Notes under the pieces: model-generated
The model's input: the letters and a program-made list of their open reading frames with translations, nothing else
The model's database searches: none
Told to the model about the DNA's origin: nothing
Source of the DNA: Dryomyza anilis
Taxonomy: Eukaryota; Arthropoda; Insecta; Diptera; Dryomyzidae
Assembly (NCBI GenBank): GCA_951804985.1
Contig: OX638132.1
Coordinates: 13,187,529-13,251,528, forward strand
Direction of reading: 5' to 3'
Length of the DNA: 64,000 nt
Position numbers and translations under genes: made by a program
Shown: piece after piece, positions 11,357 through 23,916 of the stretch
Layout: every line of letters begins with the position of its first letter
Numbering within the stretch: the first letter of the stretch is position 1

Positions 11357-12390
11357 TAAAGAAAATATCCTAAGGCCAATACCTACATTTGGTTCACAGT
11401 CAAGAAATTCATATCCAATACCGTAATCACAAAATGTTACCATGAATATTAGGTATTTTTCAGATATTTGGAGGTCATTACCTCGAAATCTTGACGTGAT
11501 AGGTAATAAGTTTATAGTATGATATTTTCTTTTAATATTTATGATATTAAAATGAATCCTACTATTTATTTTATTTTATGATGAGCCCGCAAAAACAATA
11601 TTTTTGCAATAACTCTATTTTAGGTCGAAAAACAAACAACAATTCATTTTTTCAATATGTTATATTTGTAACTCCTCCATATGGAATTTGTAGATTAAGT
11701 AGATTGATCCTTTGTATATATTGGTGAACGAGACAAACATTTAATATATATATTACATATATAACGATTGGTATATCTACAATTGTTCTCAGTCCAAAAA
11801 TCATTAGTTGCTATAGTTTTTCGAAATAAATCAACGGTAATATTGCGGTCACTTTACAATCTTTATAGTTACATTCGTACGTTTAAAACTTTAATATCTC
11901 CAAGGAAAAACAATAGAATTTTTAGCTAATAGTAATTAAATAGAACTAAAACTGCTAAAAATTAGAGAATACTATATGGTAAATCAAAACATATAAATTA
12001 AATAAGTCGATTCGGACAAGATTCGGACAAGACAAAAATGCTCGTGCATGTCGTGGTTCATATGGAAAGTTCTAAAAGTCAAAGAATTTTTGCATTCAAT
12101 TTTTTTTTAATAATTTTAAAATATAGTTGAGATTATGTGCTTTGTGTGTCAATTTACTTTTTGTTTCTAAAATGTATACTATTCTCATAATAAATCTTTT
12201 TCTAAAAATACTTTTTGCGTACAAATTATTACTTTGGATAATTTTAAAAGATAGCTGAGATAATTCACTTTATTTTTGTATATGTGCACTTTCTTCCTAG
12301 AGTTTATAGTTATTCCGTAATAAATCACAGAATAATTCTGGACGTTTGCACTACGATTTTTAGATAAAAATAATTTTATATATCTAACAG
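11357..12390. other. No gene; short repeat similarity
   Basis: AT-rich. About 11868-11920 (TTCGTACGTTTAAAACTTTA...) resembles 28428-28480, and about 11590-11650 resembles the reverse of 41150-41200. These look like scraps of dispersed repeats. Confidence 0.4.
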
Positions 12391-12546
12391 GATTAATAAT
12401 GATTATTACAAAATAAAAAGTAATTACGAATCGAATTTTCAGATTTTTTTGTTGTTTTTATTTTTTTTTTAACTTTTTTGTGAAAAAAAAAATATTTTTT
12501 TTTACACTTTTAGTACTCAAAGTTCCGGACGTGACAGATTTCAATT
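12391..12546 (+). repeat. Long direct repeat, left copy
   Basis: Starts GATTAATAATGATTATTACA and ends GACAGATTTCAATT. It is nearly repeated at 13620-13764. The intervening 1073 bp is a separate foldback element, so the pair brackets that element. Confidence 0.85.
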
Positions 12547-13619
12547 GGGATCCGTACGAAATGTCGAAAAAAAAATGTCGAAACCTTAAAATGTCGAAAT
12601 TATAAAAGCCTTAAAACGCCGAAACAGTATTTGTCCGAATCACAAAATGTCGAAAAATATTTTAAAGCTAGAAAATGTCGAAAAAACTTTGAAACTATAA
12701 ATACAAAAACATTTTTTTATAGCATCAAAAAATGACGAAAATTAAAATGCCGAAATATCAAAATGTTGAATTACAAATTTCAAATCCTATATGAGCAAGT
12801 CCACACCAAATCTCGCAGGATTTGCAACTCACTCTCTTCAATTTCAATGATATTTTAGCAACTAATAAAGGGATCTACATTCACCATTTTTTTTCCGATC
12901 ACTATTTCCAAAGATATCACTTTTTCCACAGATACAGTCCAAAGTTAAAAAATTGTCAATGATAACTTTTGTATGGTGGTTTCTATTGAAATATCTCTTG
13001 ATGCTAGAAACTTTGGTAAGGTTTCGTTGTAAAACTAATAAAACAATCATTTGGAAAATTTCTTCTTAACATGAACATATGATCAATGGTCGTCATCCTA
13101 GAACTTCGAATTGCATGTCCTTAAAAAAAAGTATTTAAAAAAAAAATCGAAATTTTTGTTGATTTATTATAAGTGTTGAAGCTAAATTCCATGATGGTTT
13201 TTTGAAGGCAGCATATTTGAAAATCTCCGCATGAATCCTAGAGTAGCTAAAAATAAGAATTCTTAATAAAGATTCTGATTTTCTCTACAACGGGACTCAG
13301 AATGATGGTGTCTACGTTGTTTTTTTAATATCTTTGTTCTTTTTTAATATATTTATTTCGTGTTATAATAATATTTACTTGAAATATATATTTTTCGTTA
13401 CGTTGCATTTTTTTCGACATTTTCTATAATTTTTTCTGCAAAAAATGATTTCGTCATATTAAATTTCGACATTTTTAGTTTTCGACATTTTGTTTTTGAA
13501 CATTTTAGTTTTCAACATTTTTTTCGACATTTTTGTTTTCGACATTTTTATTTTCTACATTATTGTCTTCGGTATTTTTAGTTTCGATATTTTAAATTTC
13601 GACTTATCGTACCTGACCC
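12547..13619. mobile_element. Foldback element built from TGTCGAAA words
   Basis: The left arm (about 12547-12770) repeats AATGTCGAAA. The right arm (about 13400-13619) carries the reverse, TTTCGACATT. Termini: left GGGATCCGTACGAAATGTCG, right reversed GGGTCAGGTACGATAAGTCG. The long, internally repetitive inverted arms are typical of foldback-type elements. The centre has no recognised coding sequence. Confidence 0.75.
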
Positions 13620-13764
13620 GATTAATAATGATTATTACGAAATAAAAAGTAATTACGAATCGAATTTTTGTTGTTTTTATTTTTTGTTTTTACTTTTTTG
13701 TGAAAAAAAAATATATTTTTTATACTTTTGGTACTCAAAGTTCCGGACGTGATAGATTTCAATT
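13620..13764 (+). repeat. Long direct repeat, right copy
   Basis: Copy of 12391-12546 with small differences (deletions in the T and A runs, GACAG to GATAG). It ends at the same TTTCAATT. Confidence 0.85.
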
Positions 13765-13868
13765 AGCTGTTAAAAATGTTTTTGAATTACTAGGAAATCG
13801 ATGTTTACATATTTGAAATTGTCGAGGAAATTCTGCATTAGAAAAATGTTGTTAGTTTAATATGACAT

Positions 13869-14175
13869 AGCCGCGGTAGCTCAGTGGTTAGTGCGTTAGA
13901 CTTAGAGCCGAAAGGTCCCCGGTTCATGCCTGCACTGGGCTAAGAACATCTTTTCATAGAAACATTTTTTTTATACCGCGCTCCCTCTCGGCATTAAATG
14001 GCAAACCTACGAGAGTAAAACATTGCCTATGAAAAGCTCTCACCCGCCGTTCGGATTCGGCAATAAACGGTAGGTCCCACCACTTTGATTACAAATATAA
14101 CACGCACAGCTCAAAATGGTGAGAGCCCTCGGCCTAAGTTCTTATAGGACTGTAGTTCCAAACTATTATATATAT
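13869..14175 (+). mobile_element. tRNA-derived SINE, copy C
   Basis: Head, body and AT-rich tail are present. Possible target duplication TAATATGACA on the left and TAATATGATA on the right. Several substitutions suggest that it is older than copy B. Confidence 0.88.
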
Positions 14176-14204
14176 TATATATTAATATGATAATAAATTG
14201 ATTT

Positions 14205-14905
14205 GTTTTGGTTACGTACGTGACAATAGAATTACAAGATTATACAAAAATCAAAATTTGTCCCTCGTGGTTGACGAAAATGCCCATATATTTGCTTTTT
14301 TTTACATTTTTTTTAATGTAGTTTTTCCTCAAGTATACGTGCCAAAATGGTCTGTGCTTTTGTTGGATATTTCTAGTCACAAAAGACAAAACCAAAAGGG
14401 TGAATCTTTGTGTTTTTTTGCCATAACTTTTGATTGGTATAAGATAAAATAGTAATGTAAAGGCATTAATTGTTTGTTTTTAAAGCATCTATCGATTGAC
14501 ATCATTATTTAAAAATTAATTTGCCAAACAAATTTCTTGCTAATAAGAAATGGAACATTAATAATTGGCTAGTTATTTTTAAATAATGAAGCGAATTGAT
14601 AGGTGCTTTAAACACAAACAATTGATGCGTTTACATCACTATTTAATCTTGCGCAAATAAATATTTATTGCAAATATACGAAAATATTTGTATTGTGGTC
14701 AGAATATAAGCACAAAAAATCCGTATTATAATTCTGTAAGTTGTCCAAATTGAAAAATATTTTATATACGTTATGAGAATTGATGAATAAAGCAATATAA
14801 CAAAAATGTTATTTTAATCAATTTTTAAAGCACTTCAAACTTTAAATTTTGATTTCCCAAAAATTTTAAAGAAGCACATTTGCCCCTTTGTGACAATATG
14901 TTTGT
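14205..14905. mobile_element. Internal-hairpin transposon family, copy 1
   Basis: The central hairpin has arms at about 14444-14515 and 14570-14650, built on GGCATTAATTGTTTGTTTTT and its complement. Outer sequence (AAAAGACAAAACCAAAAGGG; GCACATTTGCCCCTTTGTGAC) matches copies at 28.5 and 33.9 kb. Only one internal hairpin is preserved here. Confidence 0.65.
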
Positions 14906-15009
14906 TGAGTGAATTTCTTCAGGTTATTCAATCTCAGGCAACAAAAAGAAAATCCGTTTTGCTGCACATTATAATCAAAAACTGCAGAAAACAAATACAT
15001 GCTGCACTT

Positions 15010-16890
15010 TCTGCAATATGTAAGTTATGAATTTCTAATACACTGTGTAGTAAAAACAAATCAAATAAATACACATGTATTTAAAAACTAAATTGTAGTT
15101 GAACTGTATTTTACAAAACAGAAACATATGTTTAATAAAACTTACTATATTAATAAGTTTAGACATTGGTCTGTTATATGATTCATAATTTTTGATATAA
15201 TTTTTTACAAAAGTTAAATTGAATAGTTTATTATATTAAATTAGAATCATATTTATCTTTGCATGTAAATATTTTCTGACACGCATCAAGACAATGCCTA
15301 TCACAGAGTTGTGTCAAATACTTATTCGTTTATATGGTAAATTCGAATGTCAAGTTTTATACTTTGTTTCAAAACATTATACTTTCAGCAAACAATTCCC
15401 TAGGCGCATTTCGGTCAGATTTCTCTTTTTTTTCAGAATGGCTTCTCATACACAGAACAATAAATAATTTGCCTTAAACCTGCCCACAATCTGCGCCATA
15501 TCCTTAAATACTACGGCACAGCATATACTCAACCATAAACTTTTTATCTTTATTATATGTGTTATATGTATGTCGAGTTTCTTTTGTTCCTTTCGTGTGA
15601 GTCTCTCTGTCGTCTATCTATAGGGCTATGTGGTTGTGAGTCCCTCGCTGATAACAAAATATATGATTTTTGTTATATTTTTGCTCCCTCAATGCAACAT
15701 CTCAAACACAATGAGAATTTGAAGAAAATAAAACTCTGACTAATGCTGTTGATAGTGCTGATGTCCTGTATGTATGACTCTTATCCTTTTTTGTACTCAT
15801 CAAGCATTCTTTTATAGTTGTAATTTTTGTTGTTCTCATTTCGTGTGGGTGTATGTGTGTGCATTTGAAACCGACGACAAATGTTAATAGTTCACAGTAT
15901 GTATTTGGAAATATCCTCTTGCCGCTCATACAGCATTCTCCAACCTCTTTGTTCCTATCTCCAATCTCTCACATTAAGTGTGCTTTTATATGTGTGCCCC
16001 TGAATGGCTACTTCTCTGTCCCGACTTGTTTTTATAATTATGTCAACTGCAAAGATTTTTCTTTTATACACTTTGAATATTTATCCTTTTGTATGCAGCA
16101 GTTGTATTTTCTGTTTTTAACTTGTCTTCAACCTTAATTTTTATTTGTTTCCTGTTGATTTTCGTATTTTTCTGGTGTTTAACTTTTAGTATTTTCCTTT
16201 TATCTATTCAATTATTTAAGAGCTACCCAAATAGCAGTCTTGCAATGACAGCTTTATAATAAAATAAAAAATAACAATTAAAGTACCTTTTCGGAGAAAG
16301 GTCATTGTAGGTTTTGCAAATGATAGCATATAATAACTATAATAATATATTGCAAATATTTAGAATATTTCGATTTAGATTTAAAACACCAGAAAATTCG
16401 AGTGCAATTTTCTTTAAATCCTAACGTAATAGAAACAAAAACTGATTATGCAGTCAAAATCAGCAACCGCGAATTATATATGGGATGTCCATGGCAAAAT
16501 TTGTGTTCTCGTTTTGTTGCGTAGTTTGATCAAGTAAAATTTAAATTTTAAAAACAACAAATCATTTTTATTCATTGCTTTATGCCGGTATCATGAAAGT
16601 TAACATCTTTCTACATTCGCTCATATAATGAAAGTAACTACGTAATACATTTATTTTTACTACATTTTGTATTTATTTTTTTCTTTTCATGTCCATCGCA
16701 TCGCACTCAATGTCCAACGTATTATGGAAAACAAAAAAATACAACATGAAAAACCACCAGTATCTGGACATTTCGATCGATTAGTCTACAATTGATAACC
16801 TCGATGATGTATTGACATTACTATATATAAAATTATTTAATAGAATGAATCAAGAAAATTAATTTTTTCCAAATGTACAACAATATATTT
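15010..16890. other. No supported gene
   Basis: AT-rich. About 16435-16540 (ATGCAGTCAAAATCAGCAAC..., ATATGGGATGTCCATGGCAA) is repeated at about 32915-33015, indicating a dispersed repeat. Reading frames around 15.5-16.1 kb are short and of biased composition and resemble no family I know. Confidence 0.45.
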
Positions 16891-16891
16891 T

Positions 16892-17840
16892 AACTAACTG
16901 GACCCGTTCACAGCGTTGCCAGTGATAAGTTTTTGTAAATGCAAAATTATATCTTTTTAAATTACGACCCTTTTGCCCCTTTTTAGTGCCTACGTCGCCC
17001 GATCACGTGCCACTCCCTTTGTCCAATACCGTTCACTTTCTACGTGAAGATTACAATGTTTAATATGATCATTTGTTTCGATTTTTACAACTCTGCTCAT
17101 AGTAGGTCAGGAGTTATATCAATTTAAATGTTTTGGTTATATGTTTTGGATATATACGCCCCGTTGTCCAATCTCGCCCACATTCTACGTGACGATTGGA
17201 GTTTTAAATATGAACATTTAGTTCGATTTTTATAACTCTACTCTAAGTATGTCAGGAGTTATAGCAATTTTAATGTTTTGGTTATATGGGAGGTGCCACG
17301 CCACGTGGACCAATCCCGTCTACATTCTACGTTGCTATTGGAGTTTTAAATATGAACATTTAGTTCGATTTTTATAACTCTACTCTAAGTATGTCAGGAG
17401 TTATAGCAATTTTAATGTTTTGGTTGTATGGGAGGTGCCACGCCCCGTGGTCCAATCTCGCCCATATTCTACGTGACGATTGTAATTTTAAATATGAACA
17501 TTTGGTTCGATTTTTATAACTCTACTCTTAGTATGTCAGGATTTATAGCAATTTTAATGTGTTGGTTATATGGGAGGTGCCACGCCCCGTGGCACCTCCC
17601 CACATTTGGAAAAATACATCACAATATACATCATTGGGCTAAATTTCAAAAATTCAAGTTTGCCACGCCCCTTTTTGTGCCTTAGGGGGCAAATTTCAAA
17701 AAAGCCTTAGTGCGCGCCTACGCCGGGAGATGAACACCCGGTCCAAATTTCATGTTCCTGGGTCTAAGGGTTTGGTCTGGGCGTTGATCGATCAGTCAGT
17801 CAGTCAGTCAATCAGGACTTGTTCTTTTATATATATAGAT
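16892..17840 (+). repeat. Dispersed repeat with internal 142-bp tandem units
   Basis: Starts AACTAACTGGACCCGTTCAC and ends with GTCAGTCAGTCAGTCAATCA then TTTTATATATATAGAT. Inside, about four and a half units of about 142 bp recur, seen from GGTTATATG or GGTTGTATG at about 17138, 17279, 17421 and 17563. The same family occurs at 8031-8830. I cannot assign the class. Confidence 0.8.
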
Positions 17841-17884
17841 TAAAATTGATAAATTTCAAAATAACCACTCTACTCTACAGGTTG

Positions 17885-18640
17885 TATAGTAGAGTAGATC
17901 GAATCCAAACTTTTATTTTTATATCAAAATGTAATATGTCTAAAAAGTTACATTGTGATGCTAGAGTTTGAGTTTGAGTCGAAAAAGATAATGTACTGTG
18001 TTCGCGCATTGCAGATGAAGTTAAAAAACACTTTAAATCCATAATTTTATTTTTTTACCATCTTAATAAACTTTTTTTTTTGGTCGAAATAGACTTATAA
18101 AATTAGATATTGTAACTCTTAATGTCCTCCTAAAATATGATATAATCAGTAAAAAATTTTATAATCGACAAAGAAACAGATTTTAGCAAATTTTTTTTCA
18201 AAAACTATATCCGATAGAAATTAACCGTTAACAAATTTGGATTCAGCATACCTAAGAATATATATAAAAAAAATTACATGTAAAAAGAACCAACCATTCC
18301 GATTTTAGAACGATTTAACCAGGAAAATTATCGATTTTTTTGCACTTTTTCAACTACAAGGACGATGCGCAGCATAAGATTTTATTCAAAATTGATGAAA
18401 TTTTAGGAGGACATTAATAGATACAATTGTAATTTTTTGAGTCTATTATGATCCAAAAAAAAACTTTATGTAGATGATAAAAAAATAAAAATATAGATTA
18501 AAAGTGTTTTTTAACTTCATCTGCAATGCGCAAACATAGGAGATTATTTTTTTTTCGACTAAAATTTTTTGTGGTAAGCTTTAGCAGCACAATGTAACTT
18601 TTAAGTCCTATTACAACTTTGGAAAAAAATTTCGATCCAC
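17885..18640. mobile_element. Long-inverted-repeat element, about 0.75 kb
   Basis: The arms are about 240 bp each. GCGCATTGCAGATGAAGTTA at about 18005 and its reverse complement at about 18515 are one matched block, and TTAATGTCCTCCTAAAA against TTTTAGGAGGACATTAA another. Ends: TAGTAGAGTAGATCGAA on the left and CAGTAGGGTGGATCGAA reversed on the right. No coding sequence. Confidence 0.85.
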
Positions 18641-18659
18641 CCTACTGTATAGTTAAAAA

Positions 18660-19510
18660 TTTATAATCAAATAATGCTAATAATGTCTGCATATTAAAAC
18701 TTAAAATTTTTCAATTAAGCAATCATTACAAAAGTGATGGCAACATAATTTCCTAATTAACAAAATGCAAAAACCTACAAATCAACGCCATTTTAAAGAC
18801 AATACCAAATTTAATTTTTGCTGCTGTCTATGTCTAATACAAATTCAATTATAGTCTATGTTCTCCACTAAGCAATAAATTTAAATGAATGAAAGTGCAG
18901 ACTTAGGTTTAGCTGATTTCAAAGTAGCCCAAAGAATACAAAGAATACATTTATTCCTGAAACATGTATGCCTGAGCCTTCGTAGAGCTATGGAAAGTCC
19001 TGTTTGGGTACAATTTGTAAAGTTGTTTTATTAGCAGGCGTGTCCTTGGTGTGGTTTGCATTGATTAATTAAAACATATTATAAACAAATGAGGATGTCC
19101 TGCCAACGTGTTCAATTAGACAGCTATTCAGAATGAAATTATTTTTCACTAAATTTGCGCCAGCTGTCTGAATGACTTTTGGCAAATCTACAAACTCAAA
19201 ATCAGCAAGAACACGTGTTTTAATTGCAAATTAAAACCTAATTCAAATTTAAATATTTTACAATTTTGACTAAATATTTAAAAATACTAGTATTAACTAT
19301 ATCATAAACTTTTATAAAATTAGTTTAAATCAGAAATTGAAACCGAAAACGATTCATTTTGAATTTAAACCGAAACCACTATCTAAACCATTGTACCAAA
19401 ATTGTAAATTAATCGATATACAAAAAATTGATGTATAAAAGGTTTCGGTTTTAACAAGTTTTTAAAACAGAGTGAACATTTTACTGAACAAATTAAATTC
19501 AATTATTGTT
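18660..19510. other. No gene seen
   Basis: AT-rich unique-looking sequence without recognised features. Confidence 0.4.
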
Positions 19511-19519
19511 TTTAAATAT

Positions 19520-20420
19520 TAATACATTCCCGAAATAAAATGTTTGGCATTTTTCTGGAATATTTCGGGCATATTTCCGGCAAACGCACAGATAAATAGA
19601 ATATTTGGGAAGTGTATAGCAGATTGTAAATTTTTGTGGAATTTTATGGCAGATTCACGCCATATTTGGGGAAGTGCAGAAAACAGGCAGCTTTTCATAC
19701 AAACTCCGCATTTTTCTGTTTGAAATAAGTATGTCGAGAAAATGTTTTTGAACTTCCTCGACCCTGCCAAAAAAGTTTGTCTGGGGTCCCGTGACAAAAT
19801 TGTTTGCATTTTTCTGGAATATTTCGGGCATATTTCTGGCAAACACACAGATATATAAAATATTTTGGGAAGTGTATACCAGGTTGTAAATTTTTGTGGA
19901 ATTTTTATTGCAGATTCATGCCATATTTTGGGAACAGGCAGAAAACAGACAGCTTTTGATACAAACTATATTTCGGGCATATTTTCGGCAAACGCACAGA
20001 TAAAAAGAATATTTTGAGAAGTGTATAGCAACCCAGACAAAACTATGGCCAGGGTGGAGGCAGTTTAGAAACAGACAAAGGCGGTGTTTGTATCAAAAGT
20101 TGTCTGTTTTCTGCCCATTCCCAAAATATGGCGTAAATCTGCAATTAAAATGTCATCAAATTTTACAACCTGCTATACACTTCCCAAGATATTCCATTTA
20201 GTTGTGCGTTTGCCGAAAAAATGCACAAAATATTCCTGAAAAATGACAGAAATTTTGTCTCGGCCAGATTGTAAATTTTTGTGGAATTTTATGGCAGATT
20301 CACGCCATATTTGGGGAACGGGCAAAAAACAGGCAGCTTTTGATACAAATTTCCGAATTTTGTCGATAAAATGTTTCTGAACTGCCTTAACTCTGTCAAA
20401 AATTTCGTCTGTGGTTATTA
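19520..20420. mobile_element. Cluster of CAGACAAAATT-type MITEs in both orientations
   Basis: At least five full or partial copies of a roughly 250-bp element: minus at about 19520-19787, 19795-19965, 19967-20033 and 20266-20420, plus at about 20036-20265. Shared blocks include TGTATAGCAGATTGTAAATT and GATTCACGCCATATTTGGGG. A further copy lies in the DLST intron (63399-63630). The apparent 109-residue frame on the minus strand is MITE sequence. Confidence 0.8.
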
Positions 20421-20629
20421 TATTGTTTTTTATTAACCGGTATGGAAAAACATAACAAATTGATCAGCGTAACCTTCTGAGTCGTTTTAGTGAATTTCGT
20501 CTGTCTGACTGTATATTCGTTGAAATCACAATTTCAGACAAACTAGCAGGGTTAAAGAAATGAAACTCTGAAATTAGATTCCTGCTATACCTATGCTATC
20601 TGGTATTAAAAATTGGCATAATCGGTTGA

Positions 20630-20830
20630 TTTTGACAACCACTTTTCTTCACTAGCATCTACGGGTGAATTTTAATTTAAAAAATTTTTTTTTTGGTAAA
20701 AACCACTTAATATAGTTGGCATACACTAACTATAACTTTCATAAATCTTACTAACTACATTACATGCTTACTTCAAATTATCCCCTTTTACCTTACTTAC
20801 CTTACCATCCTTTCTGGTGTTATTGTCAAT
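20630..20830. repeat. 3' fragment of the TATACCCTACAC-type repeat
   Basis: ACTAACTATAACTTTCATAA followed by TCTTACTAACTACATTACAT resembles the 3' part of the copy ending near 31450. A short related piece (GATTGTGACCTGTGAACCGA) is at about 21090. Confidence 0.5.
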
Positions 20831-21346
20831 TTTACAAATTTCAGATATCAAAGTTTTGTCATGCAATCATTTCATATTCCCTGCCAGCTACAGCCATAAT
20901 TGTTCTACAGTCTCTACATCAACTTTTATATGCACTTCCTGCATTTCTTATCCAAATCACTTCAAACAGTACACACAAACACTTGAAAAAAATATGTTTA
21001 GATACAATTAGAAATTGAGTTAATCTACAACAAGTGTCAATTTCAAAACATTATAACTTAATAATTAGTACGATAATAATGGTCGCTCGATTGTGACCTG
21101 TGAACCGACCACTTATGTTCAAATAGCTTATATAACACGGACATCTACGGGTGAACGTTCCTTAATGCCGCCAAAAGTAAACATTTTGCTCAAATACCTA
21201 ATAAAAAATGACTCAAGTAACAATTCCTACCAGTATCCAGCCAGTTTAACAAATCATTTGTCGGCCAGAAACTGGCTAGTAATTTGGTTTCTGTGCAATT
21301 CCCTAGCAGTAATCGACCAGTTCGTGACTAGTGTTTCTGGCACGGA

Positions 21347-22362
21347 CAGGTAAAATCCGTATGTACTGATTTTTTGATTAAAATCAAATCCGTATATTAT
21401 TTTTTAATGTATTATTTGTTTTAATTTATACATATATATTTTTATTCAGCAATTTAACGAAATTTCACTTTCGCACATTTATGACTTTTCCAAGAATAAT
21501 GCCCGTTACTGCATCCGATCCACGATTATTCCTAACTTTCGTTTTATTCAAATTAATAATAATATAATAATAGTTTGGCACTACAGTCCTATAAGAACTT
21601 AGGCCGAGCTCTCTCACCATTTTGAGCTGTGCGTGTTACATTTGTACTCAAAGTGGTGGGACAGTTTATTGCCGAATCCGAACGGCGGGTGAGAGCTTTT
21701 CATAGGCAATGTTTTACTCTCGTAGGTTTGCCATTTACTGCCGAGAGGTAGCGCGGTATAGAAAAATGTTTCTATGAAAAGATGTTGTTAGCCCCAGTCC
21801 AGGCTTGAACCGGGGCTTAATACAACTAAAAATACTTTAGCATTTAGCTGATGTATTTGCAGAAACAAATATTTGAACAACAATTTACAAGAACAATGAA
21901 AATTTCGTAGATCCATCCAGATATCATCCAACTGTCTTTTTCTTAAACATACTCTTTTGTTTCTTGAACTTCTCGTGGCCGACTTTGGCGGTTTTTTAAA
22001 GTTAAAATAAAGTTTTATGACACTGAGTTCTTCAAATCGAAACCGTTTATAAATTTTCACCGCTATAGTAATTCAAAATTTTAGAAAATTTTCCGTAAAT
22101 TGTCAGTACTAGTTCAAGAAATATTACGGTTTAAGCTTTTAGTTGTATTTTACATAAGGACTTCCTTTATTATTATTATTATCAGCTTGTTTAAAAAAAG
22201 TGAAAAGGAAGTATAGTATGTATTTCACAATAATTTAACAGAATTGCTAAATACCCGTATACAATCCGTATTTCCATGAAATCCGTATAAAAATACGCAT
22301 TTATTTAAAAAAAATGAAAAATCTGTAGAAATACGTAGACATCCATATATCTGACAGCAGTG
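21347..22362. mobile_element. 1.0-kb insertion with 8-bp target duplication (hAT-like)
   Basis: GGCACGGA occurs exactly at 21339-21346 and 22363-22370 on either side. The insert starts CAGGTAAAATCCGTATG and ends TGACAGCAGTG. Eight-base duplications and CA..TG ends are usual for hAT elements. The inverted repeats themselves are weak and no transposase is seen, so the class call is tentative. A truncated SINE lies inside. Confidence 0.6.
21553..21815 (-). mobile_element. tRNA-derived SINE, copy D, 5' truncated
   Basis: Reverse orientation. The ATT-rich tail, body and B box (GGCTTGAACC in plus-strand reading) are present, but the sequence leaves the family just beyond the B box at about 21815, so the A box is missing. 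It also lacks a few bases before CAGTTTATTGCC. Confidence 0.88.
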
Positions 22363-22640
22363 GGCACGGATCTCATCTTAAAATCCGTACCAGTAACCAA
22401 CCAGTTTTTAACTAGTACTGGGTACAGATCAGTTTTTGACTAATTTTACCGTCAAATGCCACCCGGTAATCCATCAGTTTTGACTAGTTTTACTGCTGGG
22501 TATATACTCATCAAATCTCTAACAGTAACCGAGAAGGTTTCGACTAGTTTTCACTGGCGAGTACATACTCGACGAAAAACTTAGCAGTATTTGAACTGCT
22601 TAGTAAATTATTGTTTGGGGATTACTCTATGATTCACCTA

Positions 22641-23015
22641 TGTCAGGTCAAGACCATCGATTTCGCACGTCATTATAGATACAGCATCGAAGACATATGA
22701 TTAGATGATTGTGATGTATATTTGACAATTTGATGGGTTATTTATGACTTATCTTATACAACGTATCTTATACAATGTAGAACGCTACATTAATGATATA
22801 TTAATTGAAAAGATGTTAATAATGTCCTTGATATATCTATGACGACATATGGTGCATGACATCTTCTATGCAATGTCTTCTATAAAATAGTAGACATAGA
22901 CATGATTCATCATACATCACACCAATATTTTTTTTTTTTGAGAGAATCAAGAATATAGAAATTTTTACTTTTAAATAAAAAGAGAAATATATTCAAATAA
23001 TGTGTATGTAAAATA
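22641..23015. other. No gene seen
   Basis: AT-rich sequence without recognised features. Confidence 0.4.
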
Positions 23016-23019
23016 TGTT

Positions 23020-23310
23020 TATATGCAAACAATACTTATATTTGAGCTTAAACAAAAATATGTTTCTTTTGAAACGTATTTATATTCAGGTCATTCCAAA
23101 ATATGTGTGCTTTTGAATATATAAATGTTCCGTTCTAAATATTACTTTGTTTGTTTGAATGTAATAATAATTATGTATGTTTCTGTATAAACATACACTA
23201 TTTTAAGGGGACACATCGAATTGCTTCCGTTTATTCGTATCTAAATTAGAATATTTTACAACACTGTTCATATGTGATAACAACCTTTTTTATAAAGCAT
23301 TTATCAAACA
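23020..23310 (+). repeat. Dispersed repeat shared with 55.7 kb
   Basis: Blocks such as CGTATTTATATTCAGGTC, CACTATTTTAAGGGG and TTACAACACTGTTCA recur in the same order at about 55680-55970. No coding signal. Confidence 0.7.
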
Positions 23311-23878
23311 ATTAATATTATGTTTACATAAAACTCCAAACACATATGTTATGCCAGCAAAATTATGTTTGAGAGAATACTTTTTTTGCTGCGTGTATAA
23401 AGAAACTTTTCGTTTATGAGTGCAGTGTCGAATAAGTGTACAGTTCCGTACAATTTGGAGTATGTTTTTATTTTCATCTTCAATTTCATCGTCTTCATTC
23501 GTTTCCCAATTTAACTTGAACTTCTGCTATATGTAAATGTGAATGTGTGTGTGAACAGCAAGGAGCCAACTACAACAATTTTATTTACCAATATCAACAC
23601 AGCGCCAGTTTAAACACACACACACACAGACACCGCCATATACATTTAGTGGCAAAACTATAAAGTGGTCGAAATTATGTTAGTTTTTAGTTGGTTAGTT
23701 AGTGTAGAGTGTTATTTTTGTTGTTGTTTTGAAACATGTTCCTCTTGTTTTTTTTGGGTTTTTCATTTCAGGCAATTTTCATAAATTCAAAATTCCACTT
23801 TCTTCCTGCACCCACAGTGTGTGAGTGAAGTAGTCTTTGTCCCAATTAGGCGCTCTCATCACTTTGCATCGACTTGGT

Positions 23879-23916
23879 CCTCGTCGTCGTTGTCGTTGTC
23901 GTCGTCGTCGTAGTCG
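23879..23916. repeat. (TCG)n microsatellite
   Basis: Interrupted TCG/TTG trinucleotide run. The surrounding 23.4-24.0 kb is somewhat more complex, with CA repeats near 23610, and has no recognised gene. Confidence 0.9.

Larger units (their letters stand above)
21205..22640. repeat. ACTAGTTTTACTG-rich repeat, split by an insertion
   Basis: Both flanks (about 21205-21346 and 22363-22640) repeat CAGTAACC / CCAGTTTT / GACTAGTTTT words, so they look like two halves of one element interrupted at 21347-22362. Outer ends are not defined. Confidence 0.5.

Noticed and set aside
19519..19848. 109-codon minus-strand frame
   Set aside because: Lies wholly in tandem copies of a non-coding MITE found also at 63.4 kb; the peptide repeats itself with the MITE.
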